A DNA stretch of 64,000 nt. Origin: Geranomyces variabilis. Taxonomy: Eukaryota > Chytridiomycota > Chytridiomycetes > Spizellomycetales > Powellomycetaceae. How positions within the stretch are numbered: position 1 is the first letter of the stretch; every line of letters starts with the position of its first letter. The notes under the pieces were generated by a model. The model did no database searches, was not told where the DNA came from, and saw nothing but the letters and a program-made list of their open reading frames with translations. Made by a program: the position numbers and the translations under genes. Of this stretch, positions 10,526-19,416 are shown in pieces. Location of the stretch: NCBI GenBank assembly GCA_027603065.1, contig JADGJP010000037.1, forward strand, positions 175,976 to 239,975, given 5' to 3'.

Positions 10526-12652
10526 CTACAACGCCATCAAAGCCGCGCCGAGTCCTCCGACAAGCAGCGAAAGCGACGACCCAAGACCGGTAGCAGCAGC
10601 GCCCGAGGCCTTGGTGGACGAGCCCGCCTGAGCATTGCTGCTGCCAGCGGGCACCACCCCACCGCTACCCACAGTCGGCTTAGCACCAAACGTGGGTGTC
10701 GCAACCGTGTCGGCCTCGTTCCAAGCCGCATTAGTCGCGGGATTGCTAGCGCGGAGGTTGATCGTGCCGGCTTTAACGACAGGCGCACCGCGAGAGTCGA
10801 CAGCCCACACCATCCAGTTTCCTGGCTGGGCGACGTTGGCGTTTGGCGGGAGAGTCACGAGGAGCTTGTCATTGCCGTACTTGACAATCTGCAGTTCCAC
10901 GTGGCGCTGGTCGAGGTTCGTCGAGTGGGTGCCTGACGCGTAGCGGATGATGCTGACTTGGCGAATGGTCGTGGCAACCGCAGCAGTGAACTGCAAAACG
11001 ATCTGCTGGCCGTACGAACCAGCGGTGGTGGCGAGCGGAAGCACGAACGACGGGCGGTTAGGAATAGCCATGTAGGGTGGCGAAAAGATATCAAGGGTCG
11101 CATCGTATGGGCAGAGCGTGAGTTGGTCAGCGCCGTTCTGCGAGTCGCCACCGCCTGTGACGATCGTGCCGTCCTCGAGCAAACTGGCCGAGTTGTGGTA
11201 ATGGCGTCCGGTCGGTGCCTGAGCAGCGACAGTCCAGCGACCAGCCTGGCCCTTAGGAACCGAGGGATCGAAAATCACGGCCTCGAGCACAGGGTTCGTC
11301 GCTTGGCCTTGGCCGTACACTCCGCCCTGGTGACCGGTGCCGGATCCCGAGACAATAGCGACGGTACCGTCGGGAAGGTTAATAGCAGTCGGTTGCGAGC
11401 GCGCGATAGGCATGTCTTCGTCTGCCCACGCAGTGCCGCTCTCAACATTGATCCAGTTGCACCTCGCGCTTCCCGAGCAAGTCGGGCAGTTCGAGTACCA
11501 CTGGTTGCCGTCCCTTGGCATTGGCTGGCCGGTCGGACTAGTGCTGTTGACGCCGCCACAGAACCACGCGTTCAGCTGGTAGTTGTCGCGGTAGGACATC
11601 ATGGGAACAAAGTTGGTACCGACAAACGGGAAGTTGCGTCCCAGCAGACCGTTCTGGGTCTTGAGGTCGAGACCAGGAGCGGGAGTCTCAGTCTTTTTGG
11701 CGACATCAAGCAACACAACATCGTCGTAGACCTGCATCCAGATGTCTCCGGATTGCGGGCGCACGTATGCGACAGGGTACAGGTTGATTGGAAACTTGGT
11801 TTGCAGCAACGTCACGTTGACGGGGACCTCGGTCGTGGCCGTGGACGGATGGAAAATCTCGTACGAAGGGTAGTTTGCCGAGAGGGTGTCGGGCTTGAAG
11901 AATTCCTTTTGTCCGCCGATAATGAGAGCGTCCTCGTTTGGCAATAATACAACGCTTGGGTACCACCGACCGAGGTTAACAATGTTTGGGTCGTCTGGAC
12001 CGTAGTTCATAGGGTTGTTGATCATGGCAACTTTGGTGACGGCAGCGGGACTGGTGGCATTGCTTGGAGTGGCAACGCGGATGTCGCGCAGGCCAACCGA
12101 GGTCCGGTTCGCACCCTTGAATAACTTGTTCCAGAACTGGTCACCGCCGACAACAGCATAGTTTCCGTCTGCAAGCTGAGCATGACCCGAACAGAATGCG
12201 TAGCCAATGTTCTTTGAAAGCGATTCGTTCAGCGGAAACTGGCGGTCGATGAGTGTGTATTTGTTTGCGGCCATGTCGTACTCGGCCGAGTCGGTAAGAA
12301 AATCGTTAAAGTTTTCATTGCCTTGGAACCATTTGGCAGTGGCGCCGGTAGTGTGGGAGTCGTATTGAGCCTGGGTAAAGCCGTCGCCGGAGGTGGTGTA
12401 CGACAAATTGGTAGCCGGGTCGATTCCGGGAGTGACGGGGTTGATGTAGTGAACCCGCTCTATCATCAAAAACTTGTCTCCTGGATGGTGAAGGAGGTGT
12501 ACAGGAATGACGCCCGTGTTTTGCGACTTTTTGACCCAGCTGCCAACAACAGCAGGGTCGGTGGAGGCGTTCGCAGGAGCAGCTCGTGCGCTGAGAAGCG
12601 ACGAGGCGGAGAGGACCGCAAGGGCGAGCAGCGAGCGTGTGGCGGCAGTCAT
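10526..12652 (-). CDS. Secreted glyoxal-oxidase-type copper radical oxidase (CAZy AA5_1), GPI-anchored
   Basis: Intron-free, 708 residues. A signal peptide (LLALAVLSASSLLSARA) is followed by a Kelch propeller and a C-terminal immunoglobulin-like domain, then an Ala/Ser/Gly-rich tail ending in a hydrophobic segment, a typical GPI-attachment signal. Active-site residues known from Phanerochaete glyoxal oxidase are all present: Cys154 in AFCSGH and Tyr231 in GRWYPS (the cross-linked radical pair), Tyr485-His486 in GRHYHN and His576 in GTHSTN as copper ligands; spacings are close to the known enzyme. The reaction is oxidation of aldehydes (or alcohols) with O2 to give H2O2, outside the cell. No introns in a genome this intron-rich is unusual for a 2.1-kb gene. 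Many N-x-S/T sequons are present. Substrate cannot be told from sequence. Confidence 0.9.
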   Translation of the reverse strand: MTAATRSLLALAVLSASSLLSARAAPANASTDPAVVGSWVKKSQNTGVIPVHLLHHPGDKFLMIERVHYINPVTPGIDPATNLSYTTSGDGFTQAQYDSHTTGATAKWFQGNENFNDFLTDSAEYDMAANKYTLIDRQFPLNESLSKNIGYAFCSGHAQLADGNYAVVGGDQFWNKLFKGANRTSVGLRDIRVATPSNATSPAAVTKVAMINNPMNYGPDDPNIVNLGRWYPSVVLLPNEDALIIGGQKEFFKPDTLSANYPSYEIFHPSTATTEVPVNVTLLQTKFPINLYPVAYVRPQSGDIWMQVYDDVVLLDVAKKTETPAPGLDLKTQNGLLGRNFPFVGTNFVPMMSYRDNYQLNAWFCGGVNSTSPTGQPMPRDGNQWYSNCPTCSGSARCNWINVESGTAWADEDMPIARSQPTAINLPDGTVAIVSGSGTGHQGGVYGQGQATNPVLEAVIFDPSVPKGQAGRWTVAAQAPTGRHYHNSASLLEDGTIVTGGGDSQNGADQLTLCPYDATLDIFSPPYMAIPNRPSFVLPLATTAGSYGQQIVLQFTAAVATTIRQVSIIRYASGTHSTNLDQRHVELQIVKYGNDKLLVTLPPNANVAQPGNWMVWAVDSRGAPVVKAGTINLRASNPATNAAWNEADTVATPTFGAKPTVGSGGVVPAGSSNAQAGSSTKASGAAATGLGSSLSLLVGGLGAALMAL

Positions 12653-14108
12653 TTGCGGCGACAGGGACAGATGGTGTGGACGACAGTCGATGGACGGAAA
12701 GATAGAGAGGCAGGAAGACGTAGGGCGAGACGGTGAAGACAGAGAGAGACTAAAGGAGGACGGACGCAGAAAGCGGACCGGAAGGAACTTTCCCGTTTAT
12801 ATCCAAAGGGTCTCTGTTGCTTTCTTGGCGACAGACTGGCTCTCTGTGCGTTTGTTTGTTTGTTTGTCCTCTTTTGCGCTCGCTCCGCCTCGTCTCTCTC
12901 TCCGCCTCTGCCTCTCTCTCTCTCTCTCTCTCTCTCTGGCTTTGTCTCATTTTTTTCCACCAATCGTCTGTCCACTGTCCATCCCCGCCTGTTACCGCCT
13001 GTCACTGCCGCGGCCCGCCCGACGCCCGTCCCGCCCTTGCGCCTCCATCTCTCTCTTTCTCTCTGTCTGTCTCTCTCTCTCATAATTGTGATCCCGCGGA
13101 GGAAATGCCTGGATGTGTTTGAACGGGTGGGTTGGGACGATAAATCCAAAACTTAATGGCGGAAACGCGAGCCCACACACTCGTGGCTGTCGGCGTTTGA
13201 TGAAATTTCGCGACGCGTCGTGTCCGCCTCACACAGCCACCCACGCGCCGCCGCCACAAATTTGACTGCATGATAGCAAGCATTTCGTCATCGCATCGCC
13301 CGCCCCTGCCGCCCCCGCGGCATCTCCTATTAAAAATGTGGAACCTTCCATTGTTCCAAGCGCCGCCCGGATTGTATCTTGCTGCGCTTCTTCATCACGT
13401 GACTACCGACCTGTCTTTAGCAGACCTCCCATTATCCATAATTTGTAAGCCCGTCCCCTTCGTGTCTGAATCACTCTTTGCGGTGGCCAGCGAGGTCTTG
13501 CAGCTGGCCTGAAGAACCCACAAATCTGCACGCGCATCAACGAGAGCTTTTTATGACATGTCCTTCAGATGCCCCGAATTATGTCTGTCGGTACCACAAA
13601 CTACCCGGAATGCCTCGATCCCGCCATTCGCGACCACATAGCGCGGGTTTGACCGGCATCTTGCTGTTCCTCTGAGAAGAGCGAGATGTGGGCAGAGAGA
13701 CCAAGGAGCCGTGCTGGCGATGTTGACGACTTCTGGAAAAGGAACGTTCAGCCAGAACCTCACGAGGGGGTTCCAGCAGCTTGCGTGCATGAAAGGCCTC
13801 TTCCTTGCATCGTGAAAGAAACATGCGAAAGTTTTGTGGAAACAAACAAATGCAAGAAAGGGTTAATTAATGGATTAATAGAGGTAGCGGCTTCTAAAGG
13901 CGCACCCCTGGCGTATGTTATGAATCATAATAAGAAGAAGATGCAGACTCTCAGGAATGGTGTGGCACTTTGACAGGTAACAAAACAGGGGAGGAACAGC
14001 ATTCACGGCCAGCTGGACAACATTCAGCGGATGAGTCATCTTAAACCGCGTCATGTTGGGTTGTCAAGACAAGGCATCGCCAGGTCGCCCTCTCGTTACC
14101 AGCCATAA
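12653..14108. other. Regulatory and intergenic region with pyrimidine tracts; one coding-like relic
   Basis: 12653-13200 is the upstream region of the oxidase gene and holds a CT microsatellite (12912-12937) and other CT-rich runs. At 13491-13651 one plus-strand frame reads GLAAGLKNPQICTRINESF, then a single in-frame TGA, then PRIMSVGTTNYPECLDPAIR; this looks like a broken coding exon. A 95-codon ORF at 13686-13973 with four cysteines (CVHERPLPC, CESFVETNKC) is possible but unrecognised. No complete gene model is offered. Confidence 0.3.
12912..12937. repeat. (CT)n microsatellite
   Basis: About 13 CT units on the plus strand, so GA units in the 5' flank of the oxidase gene read on the minus strand. 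Confidence 0.9.
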
Positions 14109-15110
14109 ATGAGCTTCCGACTTTCACAGCAACTCTTTGCAGCCCTTCCGCGATCATGCGCTCGCAATCCCGCATTCCGTGCCGCTGCGTTCGCTGCAGC
14201 GCCAGTGCGCTCGACAGTCCCAGCAAGAGCTGATGCGGTCGCGTCGTGCCAGCCCTTTAATTCCGCACGCCGGAGCTGCTATCACAGCGGGCAGGCGACT
14301 TCTTCAAGCAGCGCGGCTCGGACGAGCGGAGAAGGATCAAAGAGGAATGAGAGGTCATCAACACGCCGCTTGGGGCCCCTTAGCAAAGCCATCCTGTCGG
14401 CATTGTTGGGGACATCTGCAGTCACTTCCGCCGCCGTTTGGACGGCCCCAGGTGAGTAGCGGATGCACACCGGGGAGAGAAAGTTCACGAACTCTATGAA
14501 AGGGAACTGGCTGGCGCACAGTTTGCCGAAAAACCTTTAAACTGACTGGACATTGCACATTTTTTTCGTCACAATCAGACCCTTCTCAAACGCTCGCAGC
14601 AGCGACCCCACTCAACACCAAACCCGACGAAAAAGTCAACGTTGCGGCGCTCGAGACGCTCCCGCCCCCGCTGCCGGGTTGGTTCCGACGGCACTTGCGC
14701 CCAGAACTCATGACGCTTGGCGGCGCGCTAGGTGCGTTTACGGGCTTTTTCACGGCCAAGATTGGCAAAATCGTGGCTTTTGTGATTGGAGGAGGATTTG
14801 TGGCGATGCAGGTAAGGATTATTGAAATTCCAGCCCGTAAAAAAAAATGCAGGTGGAGGGTACGAGCAGGTTACTCACTCTTCCCTGCATCTTCGGTTAA
14901 AAGCTTCTTGCCCACGCGGGATTTATCACGGTCTCGTGGTCAAACATTTCAACCTCGTTTAACAAGCAGTTCAATGCAAATGAATACGGCGAGGTTCCGC
15001 CGAGTACGATCAGTCTGATTGTGCGAAGGATGTTGAGATGGCTTACGGCCGATGTGCCGTTTACCGGCGGTTTCGTCGCAGGGTTCTGGCTAGGATTCCG
15101 GTTGGGCTAA
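14109..15110 (+). CDS. FUN14-domain mitochondrial outer-membrane protein (FUNDC1-like)
   Basis: Exons 14109-14451, 14579-14811 and 14904-15110 give 260 residues; introns 127 and 92 nt, phases 1 and 0. The first 90 residues are Arg/Ala/Ser-rich with almost no acidic residues until a later charged patch, as expected of a mitochondrial targeting region. The FUN14 domain starts near PELMTLGGALGAFTGFFTAKIGK and contains VAFVIGGGFVAMQ and LLAHAGFITVSWSNI; the C-terminal VPFTGGFVAGFWLGFRLG is the family's closing hydrophobic hairpin. FUNDC1 in animals is a mitophagy receptor at the outer membrane; the LC3-binding N-terminal motif is not evident here, so only the membrane fold is conserved. Function in fungi is poorly defined. 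Confidence 0.85.
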
Positions 15111-15390
15111 AGATTCTCTGTACATAACCATCGCTCGAACAAAAGTCGTATGCTCCGCGTGCCAGCCTAGCCTGATTGCAACGCTCTGAAGCAGGACGGG
15201 CCGACAATTTGGGAAGATGTGAGCCCGAGCACAGTCAATGCAGCACCCAACCACCAGGGAGCAGGAAGTGGGATACGCAGAAAAATTGCACAAAAGGGTC
15301 ACGGATCGTTTATTGTGCTAATCCATGGTCCCAGCACGCAAAGACAGAGCCCAACATTCCCCCCAAAGACAGTCTGGTGGAAGACAATCT

Positions 15391-15985
15391 CTACAGGTTG
15401 AGCTTAGTGCGGCGCCAGTGACGACGCTTGGCGTTGTATCTGCAGAAACGCAAAGAAAGAAACGAGTAAGCCGACGGAACATCATTGCGGAATCTCTCCG
15501 GCAAGGTTGCAAACACACGTACCGGATTGTGTTGTCCGTGCGGAGGCGGATCCAGTTGGGGATGGGGCGGTTCTGCTTCTGCTTCTTGCCCAGAATGCGC
15601 TTGATTTTGAAGCTCTTGTTGGACGGCTGTACGCGAGAGGGGCAGAGCAGGCCTAGGTCAGCTCTCCATTTTGCAAAAGCCTTTTTGCATTATGCCACCA
15701 TGGCCGTTCTCAAGTTGTCCTCCTCCCCAATAACGGCCTCTATCGCAGTGTCGGCGCTTTTCCCACTCTCTCATCCGCAACGGTCGAAGTGGAAATGTGG
15801 TGCTACGGATCGTCGTTATGGCATGTCGAATTTGAGTCCATCCTTCCACTCGTCGATCCATCCATCCATGCATCCATCCATCCATCCGACGAAAAATCCT
15901 CCAGAGGTTTCCTCTGCCCCGCGTCGTCGAGTCGCTCGTCCAGCGCCCGTGGGGGGAATAAGGTCGGGTCATGAATGCTCACCAT
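15391..15985 (-). CDS. RPL39: 60S ribosomal protein eL39
   Basis: Exon 1 (15983-15985) carries only the ATG, followed at once by GTGAGC; a 356-nt intron (15627-15982) ends TACAG; exon 2 is 15523-15626, then an 83-nt intron and exon 3, 15391-15439. The product has exactly 51 residues, the universal eL39 length, and reads [31 protein letters not shown] and [16 protein letters not shown]. It lies near the peptide exit tunnel of the large subunit. A start codon standing alone in its exon and a long first intron are common in fungal ribosomal protein genes. Intron 1 holds a (GGAT)n repeat on the sense strand, shared with the RPL26 gene of this window. Confidence 0.95.
15846..15893 (-). repeat. GGAT tetranucleotide repeats in RPL39 intron 1
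   Basis: On the plus strand TCCATCCATCCATGCATCCATCCATCC; in the sense direction of RPL39 this reads GGATGGATGGATG twice, about 100-135 nt after the start codon. A very similar sense-strand block lies in RPL26 intron 1 (41066-41105). Confidence 0.85.
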
Positions 15986-17001
15986 GTTTGCGGAATCGAT
16001 GCGTCGAACGTCGATTATTGCGCTGTGTCTTCGTCGCCGTGAGTGCCGCGAGTGCAATCGCCAAATGCGACGGTCCCAACGCCCCCAGCCCGCCCTCCGT
16101 CTCCGGCCATCCTATATTTAGTGTCCGTCACACAGGCTCGAACATTTTGACGTCCTGTTTCTGACAGCTCGCTGGAGCAGACAGCAAAACAAGTCAGGGT
16201 AGCATCTACATGGTGCGGCTTGCAAAATTCAGATAATCAGGCAATACGGAAATGTGGTAAGGTAAGTAAGTGCCTCCCAATCAGCACAGTTTGGTACTCA
16301 AGAGAGAGTGCAAATGTCAGTGCAGCGGGGGAATTGCCATCATTGCCCATTTGCCAGCGCGCTTCATGCATCGCTGCGCGATTCAGGACAACCCAGGTGT
16401 ATCTAGCTCCTCCTGCAAACCCCGACGTCAGTTGCCACTGGCAGGTTTTGGGGGAAAAAGAAAGGGGACCGCCGGTGCAAGAAGCGGATGTTGTCGCTTG
16501 TTGTCGCTTGTCCGACGCGTCGCTTGCAAAAATTGTACTCATCCGCAACACTCAGCCGCAAGCCAGCGATACTCGTACACCGCACGAGCCTACCGGTGAA
16601 ACATCAAAGCGGCAAGGCTGCCGCAAGATTCGCAACCTTCGCGCGCATGTCACAATGCAATTGTGGATCAAAGGGGGTGGAGGTTCATAGAAAGCGCGGA
16701 TGGGGGAGGCAAGGAAAGGGAAAGGAAAGGAGCGGTGTGGCCTTGGACTCCTTGCCAGCCTCCGTGTGCCTCCCCCCTTGCGCTGACTGCCTCCTCTCGT
16801 CACTCCGGTGTTTCGGCGATGTAAAAGCTGCTCCGTCGCTAGCGTCAAAATATTCCGCCGCTCGGCTTCGGTCCAAGGCGGCAGGCGGGCCCTCGCACTA
16901 CATTAGCAGCACCCCGACTCGCTCCCTCCCTCCTGCACCAACCATCAGGCTGACACCCGTTTTGCATGTCTAGTTAGCGTGCACAAGCAACTCACGACAC
17001 C
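15986..17001. other. Intergenic stretch, no supported gene
   Basis: Upstream region of RPL39 (right to left) and of the membrane-protein gene at 17002 (left to right). Open frames on both strands show no coding character. A short direct duplication of TTGTCGCTTG is seen near 16493-16512. Confidence 0.4.
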
Positions 17002-17760
17002 ATGAACTTCAAAGTCAAACGATGGCAGTGGGTTCTAAGCATCATCTTTGTCATACTTCTCATCATCACCATCGTCCTTCTCGCTACCGCTTCCTGCGAC
17101 TGCAATTGCGGAGACACAACGTTTACGATTCACCACGTATACCGCGAAAGGTAAAGTCGCCCTACCTTGGCTTTCTTCCATTTGGCAAAAACTGTGATTC
17201 TCAGGTCCCAGTGTTTTTCTCAAGTGCTCAACCTGTATGTATTGTTCCTTCTTCGTAGCTCCGACCAATGCCGTACCATAGCCCAAATCCGCAACCTTAA
17301 CTGCCCAATCCAAGACCGGTGGATATCAACCTGCTCTGCCTGGTCCATCTTCCCCACCTTCCTCGCCTGCTGTGCCGTCGTCGCCTTCGCAGCAGGCTAC
17401 GTCATCCTCACCCGCCGAATCCGCAAAAGCATCGAACGCCGCAAAGAGCGCGAGCGCAACCTCCGCGCCGCGCTGCAACCCGTTTCGTCTAGCCCGCACG
17501 GCGTGCAACCGCCGCGCGAAGTAGGGCCGTTGCCGCCATATCAACAATGGCATGACGATGACGATGACGAAGTGGCGTTGCCACGACCGGGCGGTGGCCC
17601 ACTGCCGCTGTACTCCCAGCGATGGGACCGCGAGTCGTCGTCGGATGGATCACATTACGGGAGCTCGAGTCGGGGCAGCGATAGTCCGCGGATGATGTAT
17701 CCGCCACGTGCAAAGACAAAAACGGGCAATGGCCCGTCGGTATGGGAGCTCAAAGTATAA
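17002..17760 (+). CDS. Small two-helix membrane protein with cysteine-rich loop, 216 residues
   Basis: Exons 17002-17150 and 17259-17760 (intron 108 nt, phase 2). Helix 1 is WVLSIIFVILLIITIVLLA (residues about 10-31), helix 2 is FLACCAVVAFAAGYVIL (about 83-99). The loop between them holds CDCNC, QC, NC and TC, enough for several disulphides if it faces outside. After helix 2 there is a basic RRIRKSIERRKERERN stretch, fitting a cytosolic side, then an acidic patch (HDDDDDE) and Pro-rich stretches including LPPY and LPLY, which could bind WW domains of ubiquitin ligases. I do not recognise the family. Same-strand gap to the next locus is 143 bp. Confidence 0.7.
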
Positions 17761-17903
17761 GAGACACCCACGCATAGTAGTTAGGTGTCCTCTCCGTTTT
17801 TGTGTAGGGTAGTGTAGATATTGTTAGACCAAGAGCAGGAGGTCCGTCCTCCTGTCCCTTCGGAAGCTGGCCTTTCGAAAGTAGCATCGTAAAGATATAT
17901 ACC

Positions 17904-18371
17904 ATGGTTTTATTCATTCGAAAACGCTGCAGGGGTAATGAAAAGGGGTTGGAGCTGAGAGTCAGTTCGATGCCCATCTTTCACCATAAGGCACGGACCC
18001 TTTGGTCATTCTTTTCTTGTCCCCTCCACTTCTTCCGTAAAGTTTCACAGATAGGTGCACCGAGCAAGAGCTTCGACTTCAGCTTATATCGCAGCCAAAA
18101 GCAAGGGCCACTAAGCTATCTCTGATTGAAATTTACAGTGACACCCTTGTCGATGCGGAAGGCTCTCGCACAGCTCTGGTATCTGTCGCACGAGACCAAG
18201 GACAATACTTCGCAGCCGGTCGTATTCGCAACTGCAACAAAGAACGAGAGCTCAAGCGTTTTGTGAACGCCTGTGGAGACACGTGGTCGGAGCTGATTGA
18301 AAATCTGGACTCAGTTATCGGCATCCCCTCAAGAGAGCGTTTTTGCTTTGCAAAAGGATTTGCTGGCCCCG
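17904..18371 (+). CDS. Unassigned coding exons, probably the 5' part of the locus at 18388
   Basis: ATG at 17904 in good context (ACCATGG); exon 1 ends 17934 before GTAATG, exon 2 starts 18051 after a pyrimidine-rich TTTCACAG, and phase 1 closes. Exon 2 encodes a long uninterrupted helical stretch: LRLQLISQPKARATKLSLIE, SDTLVDAEGSRTALVSVARD, ERELKRFVNACGDTWSELIE. At 18372 comes GTGAGC, a good donor, but no acceptor nearby joins it in phase to the reading frame that starts at 18388. Either a non-standard junction, a sequence error, or a real frameshift separates the two. No family is recognised. Confidence 0.45.
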
Positions 18372-18387
18372 GTGAGCCTGGATTAAT

Positions 18388-19293
18388 ATGGCAACCAACG
18401 CCAACGCGCGATACGGGCACTCGCTCTATGCGTTATCTCCCGATGGCGACCCTTACTCCCCGCTGGTATCTATACCCGCCCAATGCGCGGCACTGCAGCA
18501 ACTGGAAAATGTCTCGCTCCTCGTCGGTCGCGGGATCGGTGAAGAAACACGTTGGTGGACCAAACCGGTATCGAAAGCAGATTGCGGAGCACCGAATGAT
18601 ACCGCGGAAGTAGAAGACGAGGAGAAAGCAGGAAAGGACAGTGATAGCATTAATCTGTTCATCCCGACCGACATGTTCGGCGGCGCATTCTCAACGGCTG
18701 CATCAGACAACGGGGGGCCAGCGACGCCACCACCACCGCATCTATGGCTCTCATTCACCAACAGCGATGACTTGCAGCATATTGCCACGTCCAGCATCTC
18801 TCGAATCGTATTTGATTTCTCGACCTGGCGGTACATGAAGCTGACGCCGCCCGTGCTGAGCGAATGGGAACGGATACTTATTCCAGGCGGGTGGCTAGCA
18901 TTCGATGCCGGGCTTGCGAGCGTGCGATTGGACACGGCCGCTGCCGCTGGTACAGTCAGTTGGGATTGCGAGAACCCCACCCATGCCGTGGTCGCGGATA
19001 GAAGCACCTGGGACGCAGTGGTGGCGCTTTTGGGCCTCAAAAGCAAAGGTTTATTAACGCTGCCATCGCCGGCTGTGACAATGGTTTTGCAGGCGCCGAC
19101 TATGGCGCCTCCGCTCCTGCACCCGCTGATGGAGTCTTTAGTCGTGAGCTACACGGCATTGTTTGCAACCGCTGGATTTGATACACCTGTTCTGGTTAAA
19201 GATGCAGACTATCCCGTGCCTACACGTGGGTACATGAGGCCATGGTTCAAGGTTGCCAAAAGGGCGGGGAAGGAAAGAAAAGACATAATATGA
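18388..19293 (+). CDS. Hypothetical protein, 301 residues
   Basis: Single open frame from ATG 18388 to TGA 19291-19293. Recognisable texture: RYGHSLYALSPDGDPYSPL, an acidic linker (EVEDEEKAGKDSDS), then HLWLSFTNSDDLQHIATSSI, FDFSTWRYMKLTPPVLSEW, ERILIPGGWLAFDAGLASV and a C-terminal segment LVVSYTALFATAGFDTPVL. The piece WERILIPGGWLAF followed by a hydrophobic strand resembles the late part of class I methyltransferases, where LKPGG precedes a strand, but the SAM-binding Gly motif is absent from this frame, so catalysis cannot be claimed. It may be the 3' part of one gene with the exons at 17904-18371. 3' end faces GLE1, 124 bp apart. Confidence 0.6.
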   Translation: MATNANARYGHSLYALSPDGDPYSPLVSIPAQCAALQQLENVSLLVGRGIGEETRWWTKPVSKADCGAPNDTAEVEDEEKAGKDSDSINLFIPTDMFGGAFSTAASDNGGPATPPPPHLWLSFTNSDDLQHIATSSISRIVFDFSTWRYMKLTPPVLSEWERILIPGGWLAFDAGLASVRLDTAAAAGTVSWDCENPTHAVVADRSTWDAVVALLGLKSKGLLTLPSPAVTMVLQAPTMAPPLLHPLMESLVVSYTALFATAGFDTPVLVKDADYPVPTRGYMRPWFKVAKRAGKERKDII

Positions 19294-19416
19294 TGCGGTG
19301 CTGGCCACGAAATTCGCGAACGAAGGTCGTGTCCTAGCAAACGTACTTTGATTGCGTATCAGAAAGGGGCATGGAAAAAGAAGAAAACCCTGTGGCAAAG
19401 CGTGCGTGCTGGCCCG

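Noticed and set aside
10958-11947. 329-codon plus-strand frame inside the copper oxidase gene
   Set aside because: Shadow of the oxidase; no family texture.
13686-13973. 95-codon ORF with four cysteines
   Set aside because: Spacing does not fit any twin-cysteine family I know and there is no other support; only mentioned in the gap entry.
18372-18498. Intron GTGAGC...CTGCAG joining 17904-18371 to the 18388 frame
   Set aside because: The phases do not match; the join would hit a stop within about 15 codons.
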